A DNA stretch of 14,156 bases from Acidobacteriota bacterium (GTDB lineage: Bacteria; Acidobacteriota; Blastocatellia; RBC074). The notes under the pieces were generated by a model. The model worked only from the letters and a program-made list of their open reading frames with translations, was not told where the DNA came from and did no database searches. Made by a program: the position numbers and the translations under genes. This document shows, in pieces, positions 1-6,915 of the stretch (position 1 is the first letter of the stretch; every line of letters begins with the position of its first letter). The stretch lies in contig JAGNMH010000052.1 in assembly GCA_017991275.1 (NCBI GenBank), positions 1-14,156 on the forward strand, read 5' to 3'.

Positions 1-160
1 AGTGAGCGTAGTAATACTGAATCTAGCACTGGAATGTGAATCAGGAGTTGAAATAGCAGACAAGCCAGTTGATCGGGTAGAATTTTCTTGTGATGCGGAG
101 TGTCGGCATTATCGTCGCAAACCGATTGCTTCAGGAAGCCATCTCTTTTCGGTACAATAT
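1..160. other. Flank left of the IS element, no recognisable gene
   Basis: This stretch lies outside the left inverted repeat of the IS element. One minus-strand frame stays open for about 50 codons to the window edge, but it resembles no family I know and has no start or ribosome-binding site. It does not continue the truncated transposase found on the other side of the IS. Either the insertion was followed by a deletion, or this is unrelated intergenic DNA. Confidence 0.4.
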
Positions 161-203
161 CTGATGTCCTGACACATTTGATAAAGTGGCCTCCAAGTTG
201 AGT

Positions 204-1283
204 TTAACCTGCGGTGATAGCGCTGCAAACAAAGAGCGATCCTTTTATCGCAGCAATCAAGCTCAATTCGCAGCGTCCACGGCGGCGCGAAGTGACGTGT
301 CTTAACAGTCGCTGGGCTTCGGCTCCGCCTCGCAGTAGCAGTGCCGTTCTAAGGACGGTCAGCACCAGCAACGCAATCGCAAACAGCGCGAAGAGCCGTG
401 ACCAGGCATCAATCTTCTCGACGCTGGCTTCGGCGAAGCCGAGATACCATTTCGCGTCGCGGAAGCCTTCTTCGCAGCAGAACCGATAGCCGTATTCTTT
501 GGCCATCGCTTTGGCGTGCAAGTTCAGATTGCTGACCAGATGCCACGTCTCCAGTTTGCCGTTTTTGTTTCGAGCCCGGCTCATCGTGATCTACAACCGG
601 CGCGGTGATTTCTCGCAGTAATAAAGCCGTCCCAGATTGCGACGGCGAGCATTGCCATGAAAGCGGATCGTGTTGAGTTTGCTCCATTGTCCGTCGCGCC
701 AGACTTTGACATTGCCTTTGACGCGGATGATGAAGTGGATCTTCCATTCTCCGAGCAAAGCGAACAGATCGTCATCCGGGAAGCCGCGATCCGCCGTCAG
801 CCGCAAGCGTCCGGGTTTGATGCTTCGAAAGATCAGCTTGAAAGCCCGCTTGATGACGGCCAGTTCATAACGTTTCATTCGGCCTTTGAGCACGCTTTGC
901 GAGTAAGCCTACCAAAAGATCGGCAGCGCACGTCGCCCGACGACCAAAGAAATGACGAGCAAATGTTGATCGTCTTCGGTGGTCCAATCAATGGTCAAGC
1001 GGACTTTGCCCGTCGCAGGGACTTGCGAGGTAAGCACTTGTAAACAGAGCCACCGGGCGAAGTCCTGGGGCTTAAGCCGTGGATTGTGAATCAGTCGCGA
1101 AAGTTGTTTGGCCGCTGCTTCCTGATTGCCCTGAGAGCGCACCAACTCAGCTTGGCAGCCGGTCTGCTTGTCAATGATCGCCAAGACGAACTTGGTGACG
1201 GCTTTGATTTGATGCCCGTGTGCGCCAGGCATCATTTGCTTGGTAAACTCTTCTACGCGTGTCGGTTAAATTTCTGTTGTCAT
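204..1283 (-). pseudogene. IS4-family DDE transposase with three in-frame stops
   Basis: A single minus-strand frame from an ATG at 1283 to a TAA at 204-206 would encode about 359 residues, but it is broken by TAA at 1266-1268 (codon 6), TAG at 909-911 and TAG at 591-593. The pieces join without a frame change and together give a full DDE transposase. The first Asp is in LTIDWT, the second in LTADRGFPD, and the C-terminal block YGYRFCCEEGFRDAKWYLGF fits the IS4 signature exactly (Y-x2-R-x3-E-x6-K). The 591 stop follows CEKSPRRL where I recall relatives having a hydrophobic or Trp residue, so TGG to TAG is likely. Point mutations alone explain the damage. Amber read-through is unlikely because TAG ends another gene in this window (14022-14024). 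Confidence 0.8.
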
Positions 1284-1328
1284 AGTAACCAACAGACTTT
1301 CACAAATCATTCAATTGTGCCGACACGC
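1257..1328 (-). repeat. 9-bp inverted repeat enclosing the transposase start
   Basis: GCGTGTCGG at 1257-1265 is the exact reverse complement of CCGACACGC at 1320-1328. The arms flank the ATG of the decayed transposase (1281-1283), which would sit in a loop of about 54 nt. In several IS families such internal repeats hide the start codon in transcripts that enter from outside. Whether it acted so here is inference. Confidence 0.5.
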
Positions 1329-1332
1329 AAAC

Positions 1333-1491
1333 TTATAAAAGTGTCCCGACATCAGGTTCGGAGGCTAATAATCGCGTCACCTGATCGTGACTCAACTGCC
1401 CATCAAGCAAAGACGACAAGCCCGTCGCCGTTGTCGGGCCAAACGAACTAATCAAATAGTCGGTGTAAAGGTCAAAATGTTCAGCATTCAT
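1333..1491 (-). pseudogene. N-terminal stub of a second IS4-type transposase
   Basis: From the ATG at 1491 the minus strand encodes a 52-residue peptide starting MNAEHFDLYTDYLISSFG and continuing TTATGLSSLLDGQLSHDQ. I recognise this as the start of a different IS4-group transposase lineage, typically well over 300 residues. The reading is native to about residue 45 (VTRLLASE). It then runs into the inverted repeat of the 161-1355 element (CTGATGTC) and stops at TAA 1333-1335 inside that element. This supports insertion of one IS into the transposase gene of another. The rest of this gene is not visible left of position 161, so it was deleted or lies outside the window. It is non-functional. 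Confidence 0.65.
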
Positions 1492-1582
1492 CTGTCAAGT
1501 CTGCCTGAAAACCTTTCATCGCGTAACATCAGTTACTTAATTCAATGCCATTACGCCATTAAATCGGCGGCTTGATTCTTGA

Positions 1583-2518
1583 TCAATGAGTTGAATTTGT
1601 TGATGTCGGAACTGCACTGGTAACCCAGGCTGTCCACCATAAATCGCGCAACATTTGTGCTCCCGCCGCCAATCTTTCGCTGACAAACTTCTTGTGTTCA
1701 TTTGAATTGTTCGTCGCGCCGAACTGTTCTTTTTTGTCCAGAATGTAAAGCGGTTCGACCAGCTTGTTTGAAGCCTTGAGATAATCCCACAACTCTTCAC
1801 GCGGTTTTTCAATGACACGCGGGCTGGTGCTGACCAGCGACAAAATGTCGTTCTGGCTGATTTTGGCGCTGACGAATTCTTCCTCAAAACGGAAGTGAAT
1901 GCCGCGTTCGCGCGAAAACACCGTGTAACCGTTCGGGTTCGCTCCTGACCATCCGTTGTAATGAATCGTAGTGTGATGAGGATTGGCGCTGTCGCTGACG
2001 TAATGGCCAAGGATGCCAGCGTCGTTGACGATGCGTTGTTCAATCCATTTGCGCTTGTTTGAATCTTTCTCGGCGCGCCACAACCGGAATTCAATTCTGA
2101 GAGTTTGAAAAAGCTCCAGCATTCGATAAGGCACAAAACCTGCGGTCGTGGGCTTTTGCCCTGCTTTGATCATTTCGGCTGTGAAGTCGTATCGGTTCAA
2201 AGAATTCATCGCCGCTTCAGGCACAAGCTCCATGTCCAGAAAGTGATCCGGGGCTGCTGCTGAATCCATGGCTCGATCCAGATTCGATTCATCACGGCTC
2301 CGCCAACGGTCGGGTTCCGGGTTCAAGTAACTAAGTTGTGCCGCCGCCTTACGAAAAAAGCCAGGCATTTCATTCGGCAGCTTTTTCGCCGCCACCAAGC
2401 CGGAGATTTCATGACCCTTCTGCCCCCAACCGCGAACAGTTGGAGGGCTGACGTTCAAAACAATCAAGGCAAAGATTGAAACGAACAAGAACGCGCGAGT
2501 GAAGTTTGATTTGAGCAT
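1583..2518 (-). CDS. Secreted zinc-dependent nuclease / phospholipase C-like protein (S1/P1 superfamily)
   Basis: This 311-residue protein has an N-terminal signal sequence (hydrophobic residues about 9-22) ending near VRG, with Trp31 next. In the P1 nuclease / Bacillus cereus phospholipase C superfamily a mature N-terminal Trp binds zinc. The other ligands can be placed: H36 (WGQKGHE), probably D70, H92 (APDHFLD), H172 and D176 (GHYVSD), H182 (NPHH), H208 and E212 (GIHFRFEEE). The last acidic ligand is Glu, as in bacterial phospholipase C; P1 nuclease has Asp there. The family hydrolyses phosphodiester bonds in nucleic acids or phospholipids. Which substrate is used cannot be read from sequence. 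The gene starts 5 bp after the phoD stop, so it probably ends the folD-coaE-phoD transcript. I see no clear terminator after it. It should act outside the cytoplasm. Confidence 0.75.
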   Translation of the reverse strand: MLKSNFTRAFLFVSIFALIVLNVSPPTVRGWGQKGHEISGLVAAKKLPNEMPGFFRKAAAQLSYLNPEPDRWRSRDESNLDRAMDSAAAPDHFLDMELVPEAAMNSLNRYDFTAEMIKAGQKPTTAGFVPYRMLELFQTLRIEFRLWRAEKDSNKRKWIEQRIVNDAGILGHYVSDSANPHHTTIHYNGWSGANPNGYTVFSRERGIHFRFEEEFVSAKISQNDILSLVSTSPRVIEKPREELWDYLKASNKLVEPLYILDKKEQFGATNNSNEHKKFVSERLAAGAQMLRDLWWTAWVTSAVPTSTNSTH

Positions 2519-2523
2519 AGGTT

Positions 2524-4074
2524 TTATCTCTGTGGAGGAAGGTCAATGCTGTACAGCTTTTTGCCTGTGATGTCGTGCAATCCAACCGTCATTACTGCTG
2601 ATTTGCCGTCAATTTTGACTGCGCCGAAAAACTGGAATTCGTCTTTCGGTGAGCGGTTCGGTTTCATGCCTTTTGGAATGCCAGTGAATTTAACTTCAGG
2701 GCCAAAGGTGTCGTCCATCTGACCAGGGCCAAATGTTCCTGCGTTCAGAGGCCCGGCGACAAATTCCCAAAACGGAGCGAAGTCTTTGAATTGAGCTTTG
2801 GCCGGGTCGTAATAATGCGCGGCGCAATAATGCACGTCAGCCGTCACCCAGACGACGTTTTTAATTCGGTTGCGTTTGATAAAGCTAAGCAACTCCGCAA
2901 GCTCTAATTCGCGACCAAGCGCAGGTCCGTTGCCGTTGGCAAAGGCTTCGTACTTGCCTCCGGTGTCGCCGACTATGATTCCGATTGGCATGTCGCTGGC
3001 GATAACTTTCCAGGTGGCTTTTGAAACCAACAGTCGTTGTTTGATCCATTTGATTTGCGCGCTGCCCAGAAACACCGATTCGTCATTGATGGAGGTTTGT
3101 CGGTTCGGAGTATTAGGCCCGCGATAGCTCCGTTCGTCCAGCATCATTACGTCAAGCAACGGGCCGTAATCGAATGCTCTATAAATTTGTTCAGGATCGT
3201 CGGCATTGAAACGCAGAGGCAGGTAATCCAGAAACGCCCGACGACCGCGCGCCGCCAGCAGATCAATGCTTTTCACCGTGTATTTCGGATCATCAAGGAT
3301 TTGTCCCGGATACCAGTTGTTGCGAACTTCGTGATCGTCCCACTGAGCCAGCGTAGGAACTTCGGAATTGAACCTGCGCAGATTCGCGTCCAGCAGGTTA
3401 TAGCGATAATTACCGCGGAATTCGTCCAGAGTTTCAGCGACTTTGGATTTTTCAGGAGAAGTCAGATTTTTCCAGGTCGAACCATCGTCGAGTTTTACTT
3501 CGGCCTGAACGACTCCGTCGGCGTAAATCGTGTCGCCGGAATGAACGAAAAAGTCCGGGTGCGTTTTCCGCATTTCCTCATAAATTTTCATTCCTCCAAA
3601 TTCCGGGTTGATTCCCCAGCCTTGCCCACAAACATCGCCACCGAAAACGAACGAAACATCTCGCCGCGCGGCTGGCGGAGTATTGAAACTGCCGATGACC
3701 GGCTCGCTGGTAACTTTCGTGTTTTCCAGGTCTTGAAAACTGATGCGGTAAAAAATCTTTTGCCCCGCTGGCAAACCACTCAGATCAATTCGCGCAGTAA
3801 AGTCTGAGGACTCAATTGCCGCTGGACCAACAATGCGTTTCGAGTTTCGGAAAGATTCGGTCGTCGTGTATTCAACAACCATTCGTGCCGGACGATCACT
3901 GCGGCTCCAAACGATGGCTCGACCAGGTTTGATGTCTCCAGCCTGAACTCCGAATGGAATTTGTGGCCGGTTTTGGATAATCGCCGGAAAGCCAAAAGCC
4001 GGTTTTGCGATCAGCAGACCGCTGCCAGCAGCAATTGTGTGTGGAAGACTTGAAAGAAATGATCGTCGGTTCAT
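2524..4074 (-). CDS. Alkaline phosphatase D family protein, Tat-exported
   Basis: This 516-residue PhoD-type phosphatase/phosphodiesterase opens with a twin-arginine signal (MNRRSFLSSL, hydrophobic region to about residue 30), so it is probably exported folded. The N-terminal beta domain (about 38-130) is followed by the metallophosphatase domain. Motifs visible are FGGDVCGQG (D147, C149), HSGDTIYAD (D181, Y184), QWDDHEVRNNW (D246, D247, H248, N252), LDERSYRG (about 312-319) and TADVHYCAAH (D413, H415, H420). PhoD enzymes release phosphate from mono- and diesters using iron and calcium. I chose ATG 4074 because GAGA lies 7-8 nt upstream and it places the RR motif at the N-terminus. ATG 4086 (MRKVMNRR) is possible, and longer starts would run into coaE. 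coaE ends about 20 bp upstream and the nuclease-like gene follows 5 bp downstream. Confidence 0.88.
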   Translation of the reverse strand: MNRRSFLSSLPHTIAAGSGLLIAKPAFGFPAIIQNRPQIPFGVQAGDIKPGRAIVWSRSDRPARMVVEYTTTESFRNSKRIVGPAAIESSDFTARIDLSGLPAGQKIFYRISFQDLENTKVTSEPVIGSFNTPPAARRDVSFVFGGDVCGQGWGINPEFGGMKIYEEMRKTHPDFFVHSGDTIYADGVVQAEVKLDDGSTWKNLTSPEKSKVAETLDEFRGNYRYNLLDANLRRFNSEVPTLAQWDDHEVRNNWYPGQILDDPKYTVKSIDLLAARGRRAFLDYLPLRFNADDPEQIYRAFDYGPLLDVMMLDERSYRGPNTPNRQTSINDESVFLGSAQIKWIKQRLLVSKATWKVIASDMPIGIIVGDTGGKYEAFANGNGPALGRELELAELLSFIKRNRIKNVVWVTADVHYCAAHYYDPAKAQFKDFAPFWEFVAGPLNAGTFGPGQMDDTFGPEVKFTGIPKGMKPNRSPKDEFQFFGAVKIDGKSAVMTVGLHDITGKKLYSIDLPPQR

Positions 4075-4093
4075 AACTTTTCTCATGCCGGGT

Positions 4094-4702
4094 TCATTCT
4101 GGTTGGAGTTTGCGAAGCTGTTCGTAAAGCATCTCAACTTGGCTACGTGTGTCTTCAAAGCCAAAAGAGGTATTGATCGTAAAATTGGCGAATTTCAGCT
4201 TTTCAGATGAAGGCATTTGCGACGAAATACGAGCTGCCGCCTCATCAAGGGTTAGATTGTTGCGCGCCATCAATCGCTCAAGCTGAATTTTGGGTTCGCA
4301 ATAAACGACAATCAGTTTGTCGAATCGTTGATAAGAACCAGTCTCGATCATTAGAGCAGCATCAATGATGACAACTGCCTGTGGATTGCGGCTCTCAATT
4401 TCGGCCAACCAGCCCGCCTGAGCTTCAAAAACTTTTGGGTGAACGATGGAATTCAGTTTTTCGCGCTGAGCCGCATCGTTAAAAATAATCGCCCCAAGCT
4501 TCGGACGGTCGAGCTTACCGTCTTCGCCAACTATTTCATTGCCAAAATTGGCGACGATTTCTTTGAAAGCGGGTTGTCCGGGTTCAACGACTTCGCGCGC
4601 CGTTTGATCGGCGTCCATAACTTCGCAGCCGAGTTCGTGCAACACGCCAAGCACGAAAGATTTGCCCGTCGCAATTCCACCTGTCAATCCGACTTTGAGC
4701 AT
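4094..4702 (-). CDS. coaE: Dephospho-CoA kinase
   Basis: This 202-residue protein matches CoaE over its full length. It phosphorylates the 3'-hydroxyl of the ribose of dephospho-CoA, the last step of coenzyme A synthesis in the cytoplasm. The P-loop is GLTGGIATGKS (residues 5-15). VMDADQTAREVV (29-39) carries the substrate-binding Asp pair, and IVHPKVFE (86-93), DAALMIETG (114-122) and the lid-region ARISSQMP (157-164) follow in family order. The ATG at 4702 has AAAGGT 5 nt upstream, and this ribosome-binding site overlaps the folD stop codon, so translation is probably coupled. The gap to folD is 10 bp. The C-terminus runs to the phoD start region. Confidence 0.95.
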   Translation of the reverse strand: MLKVGLTGGIATGKSFVLGVLHELGCEVMDADQTAREVVEPGQPAFKEIVANFGNEIVGEDGKLDRPKLGAIIFNDAAQREKLNSIVHPKVFEAQAGWLAEIESRNPQAVVIIDAALMIETGSYQRFDKLIVVYCEPKIQLERLMARNNLTLDEAAARISSQMPSSEKLKFANFTINTSFGFEDTRSQVEMLYEQLRKLQPE

Positions 4703-4712
4703 TTTTTACCTT

Positions 4713-5639
4713 TCAAAGACCTCGCCGCATCTCAGCCGCGCGCAACGTATTCTGCATAAGCATGGCAATCGTAAGCGGGCCAACTCCACCTGGAACCGGT
4801 GTCAACCAAGCTGCTTTTTCAGCTACGGTGCGCGGTTCTACATCACCGACCAATGTGCGCCCGCGCTTTGCCAGAACGTCCAGTCGTTTTGTCCGCTCGG
4901 GTTCGTCGAAGATACGATTGATTTCTTCTTCGGTCGTGGCGTCGTTCATTCCGACATCTATGACGACCGCGCCTTCGCGGACATGGTCACCGGTAATCAT
5001 CGCTGTACGTCCGATGGCGGCAATCAAAATATCTGCTTGCTTAGTAATGGCGGCCAAATCGCGGGTTTTAGAATGACAGATTGTCACTGTCGCATGGCGA
5101 TGCAACAGTAACAGTGACATAGGTTTGCCGACAATATCACTTCGCCCGATAACAACTGCATGAGCGCCTGCGATCGGGATTTTGTAATAATCCAGTAACT
5201 CTATAACGCCTGCCGGAGTGCATGAGACCAGCGCATTCTGGCCTTGAACCAGTCGCCCCACGTTGACGGCGTGAAATCCATCCACGTCTTTGGCCGGATC
5301 AATTGCCTCCATAATTCGGCGCGAATCAATCTGAGCGGGCAGCGGAGTCTGAACCAGAATTCCATCAATTGAATCGTCCTGATTAAGTCGCTCGACCAAA
5401 TCCAACAACTCATCGGTCGTTGTTTCTGTTGGCAATTCATGTTTTTCGGAATGAAGTCCCAACGCCTGGCAGGTTTTTACCTTGTTACGGACATAAACTT
5501 GCGAAGCTGGGTCGTCGCCGACGATCACAACAGCCAATCCGGGTTTGATACCCTGATCGGCCAGTTTGCCGACCTTAACAGCGACACGTTGTTTGATATG
5601 TTCGGCGACTTCAACGCCGTTTAACAATTGGGCAGCCAT
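4713..5639 (-). CDS. folD: Bifunctional methylenetetrahydrofolate dehydrogenase / cyclohydrolase
   Basis: FolD interconverts 5,10-methylene- and 10-formyl-tetrahydrofolate with NADP in the cytoplasm. In this 308-residue product the catalytic set is intact: Y49 and K53 (SQVYVRNK), Q97 (VQTPLP) and D120 (KDVDGF). The nucleotide loop is VVIGRSDIVGKP (162-173) and the C-terminal signature is PVPGGVGPLT (281-290). The usual length is near 285. The extra residues are a charged insertion at about 232-258 (from MNDATTEEEI to KRLDVL), between the DVG strand and the LVGDV strand. I chose the ATG at 5639. GGAGGA lies about 13 nt upstream, which is rather far. The frame stays open upstream to a TTG at 5936, but that extension resembles nothing and precedes the normal FolD start. 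It heads the folD-coaE-phoD-nuclease cluster. Confidence 0.95.
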   Translation of the reverse strand: MAAQLLNGVEVAEHIKQRVAVKVGKLADQGIKPGLAVVIVGDDPASQVYVRNKVKTCQALGLHSEKHELPTETTTDELLDLVERLNQDDSIDGILVQTPLPAQIDSRRIMEAIDPAKDVDGFHAVNVGRLVQGQNALVSCTPAGVIELLDYYKIPIAGAHAVVIGRSDIVGKPMSLLLLHRHATVTICHSKTRDLAAITKQADILIAAIGRTAMITGDHVREGAVVIDVGMNDATTEEEINRIFDEPERTKRLDVLAKRGRTLVGDVEPRTVAEKAAWLTPVPGGVGPLTIAMLMQNTLRAAEMRRGL

Positions 5640-6359
5640 TGGTTTTGAGTTTTCCTCCGAAGAAAGAATTGAGGGTGACTTAGGTCGTGATCTTAGCACA
5701 ACTATATGCCGCCAATGGGTCTCCAAGATTGCCGTATTGAGATAACCAATGAGAAAAATAGCAGGAGTCGGCAAAAAAATTGACTCTTCGGCAAAAATCA
5801 CTTCGTGACCAAAAAGTGCTGTGCTATATTCCGCCGCGTCTGACAGCCGCCCCGCAATCAGGCGCACTTTATCAACAAGTTTGTTGACCACAGAATTGGC
5901 ACCGTCTCCCCCAATAAACAGAACGGCTGGTTTCAAGTCGGTATGTTGATGAAATCAGAACCGTCGAAAAAGTCTTCTACCCAACCTACTATTCGACGAA
6001 CTGGTTGCAATCGCCCCTCTGGTTTTTCTTCTGTTATTTAACCCTGTCGTTTTTTCAAATTGTTGTTTCGATACTTATTTAACTTTGTTCATTGTCATTA
6101 TCAGTAGTTTTTATTCTTAGGTTTACAAATTTCCGGTAAGTGGAGTGAGTAGTTTGACGAAGCGTGGCCGGAGCAATAAGTAGTTTTAGTGGTTCGTTCT
6201 TAAGTAGCGGTTAGCTATGGCCGCCTTGCAAGGCAAGAAGTTTTTACCCGTTCTGTTTTCGGGCAGCGGAAGAAAAAACATCGCACTACCGTCCCTCCTG
6301 CAACGGAACGAATGTGGCGAGAAACAACAAATCAATAAAAGGCAAACAGGAGAGCCATA
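5640..6359. promoter_or_regulatory. Divergent intergenic region between folD and the coiled-coil gene
   Basis: This 720-bp stretch has no gene I can support. It must hold the promoters of the minus-strand folD cluster and of the plus-strand gene at 6360, but I cannot place either with confidence. The part from about 6000 to 6120 is T-rich on the plus strand. The octamer AGTAGTTT occurs at 6103-6110, 6148-6155 and 6179-6186, with a partial copy at 6203. A TTGACG at 6154-6159 could be a -35 box but has no good partner. A perfect 12-bp palindrome, GCCTTGCAAGGC, lies at 6223-6234. AGGAG at 6348-6352 is the ribosome-binding site of the next gene, 7 nt before its ATG. Confidence 0.45.
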
Positions 6360-6644
6360 ATGAGTGCAGCGATTCAACTTGTCAGTCAACCAGTTATCGA
6401 AGCCGAAGTTTACGAACATAGGCTGGAAAAACCGTTTACCAACAATGTCTCAATTTTCGAGCTTGCGCCGGAACAACGTTTACGGCGCGCAATGAGCCAA
6501 ATCGCCGAACTTCAAGCCGAAACTCGTACACTTCGTGAAGAGTTAGCGCGGAGTGAACGGACCATGGCACATCAGGAACAGTTGTTGCGAAATTCAATGG
6601 TTCGCGAGCAGGAGTTGCGTGCCCAGCTTGGAAAAGAGATGTAA
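6360..6644 (+). CDS. Small coiled-coil protein of unknown function
   Basis: This 94-residue protein matches no family I recognise. Residues 1-35 are mixed, with no signal peptide or membrane segment. Residues 36 to the end form a near-continuous heptad-like helix rich in Glu, Arg, Leu and Gln (ELAPEQRLRRAMSQIAEL, then LREELARSERTMAHQEQLL), so a cytoplasmic dimeric or trimeric coiled coil is likely. The start is well supported: AGGAG lies 7 nt before the ATG, and the frame has no alternative upstream. A hairpin (6653-6679) begins 9 nt after the stop, and the Flp-type pilin gene follows 271 bp later on the same strand. The neighbourhood offers no direct clue to its role. Scaffold or regulator roles would be guesses. 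Confidence 0.75.
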   Translation: MSAAIQLVSQPVIEAEVYEHRLEKPFTNNVSIFELAPEQRLRRAMSQIAELQAETRTLREELARSERTMAHQEQLLRNSMVREQELRAQLGKEM

Positions 6645-6652
6645 AAGATTGT

Positions 6653-6776
6653 GTAGTGGTTAGCTGTTTTCGCCACTACGATAGTTTGCCCCCGATCTGG
6701 CACCAACACTTAGGTTGATGCCGGAGCCACTGTGACCACAAGGCGTCATATCTCGTTGCCCCGAATGTCTCGCCTT
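6653..6776 (+). other. Cluster of three hairpins upstream of the pilin gene
   Basis: Three stem-loops follow in a row. Stem GTAGTGG/CCACTAC is at 6653-6659 and 6673-6679. Stem GGCACCAAC/GTTGATGCC, with one mismatch, is at 6699-6707 and 6714-6722. Stem AAGGCG/CGCCTT is at 6740-6745 and 6771-6776. None has a U-tract, so they are poor intrinsic terminators. They may form a structured leader, a processing site or a small RNA between the coiled-coil gene and the pilin. I do not match them to a known riboswitch. Confidence 0.4.
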
Positions 6777-6875
6777 AAATTCTTGCCGACCCTTTTACCC
6801 TGTTTAGCAGTTATTTCCAACGTCCTCGAATTGCAGGAATTTTCTTGCGATTTTGACTGCGTTGTCCCTTAATGA

Positions 6876-6890
6876 CGCCTGCAAAAGGCG
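6876..6890 (+). promoter_or_regulatory. Short hairpin before the pilin ribosome-binding site
   Basis: CGCC at 6876-6879 pairs with GGCG at 6887-6890 around a 7-nt loop. It lies about 15 nt upstream of the AAGGA that serves the pilin ATG at 6916. It leaves the ribosome-binding site free and might stabilise the 5' end of the message. Four base pairs is weak evidence. Confidence 0.3.
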
Positions 6891-6915
6891 CGACTACACA
6901 TCACAAGGATTCAAA

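Larger units (their letters stand above)
161..1355 (-). mobile_element. Decayed IS4-family insertion sequence
   Basis: A stretch of about 1.2 kb is bounded by imperfect terminal inverted repeats. The left end reads CTGATGTCCTGACACATTTG (161-180). The right end, read on the minus strand from 1355, is CTGATGTCGGGACACTTTTA. The outer 15 positions match at 13. The single transposase frame fills the interior from near the right end (1283) to 43 bp from the left end (204), the usual compact IS layout. I see no target-site duplication: the left flank ends tacaatat and the right flank starts gttcggag. That suggests an old insertion with later rearrangement. The transposase is broken, so the copy should be immobile by itself. 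Confidence 0.75.

Noticed and set aside
591..911. Amber (TAG) recoding in the transposase, for example pyrrolysine
   Set aside because: A TAA also interrupts the frame, TAG ends the partial phosphohexomutase gene at 14022-14024, and no recoding element is visible. Simple decay explains it.
657..1043. 128-codon open frame on the plus strand
   Set aside because: It is antisense to the recognisable transposase frame and has no family likeness or ribosome-binding site.
153..1365. Target-site duplication around the IS element
   Set aside because: The flanks tacaatat (left) and gttcggag (right) share no direct repeat of the 9-13 bp expected for IS4-family elements.
3037..3807. 256-codon open frame on the plus strand
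   Set aside because: It lies wholly antisense to phoD, whose motifs are intact, and its translation resembles no protein. It is a shadow of phoD codon use.
5640..5936. In-frame 99-residue N-terminal extension of folD from a TTG
   Set aside because: The FolD family starts at the ATG at 5639. The extension matches no domain, and it contains hydrophobic and basic stretches unsuited to a soluble folate enzyme.
6698..6712. TGGCAC resembling a sigma-54 -24 element before the pilin
   Set aside because: The required GC (TTGC) element 12 bases downstream is absent; the sequence there is CTTAGG. The TGGCAC is explained by the hairpin at 6699-6722.
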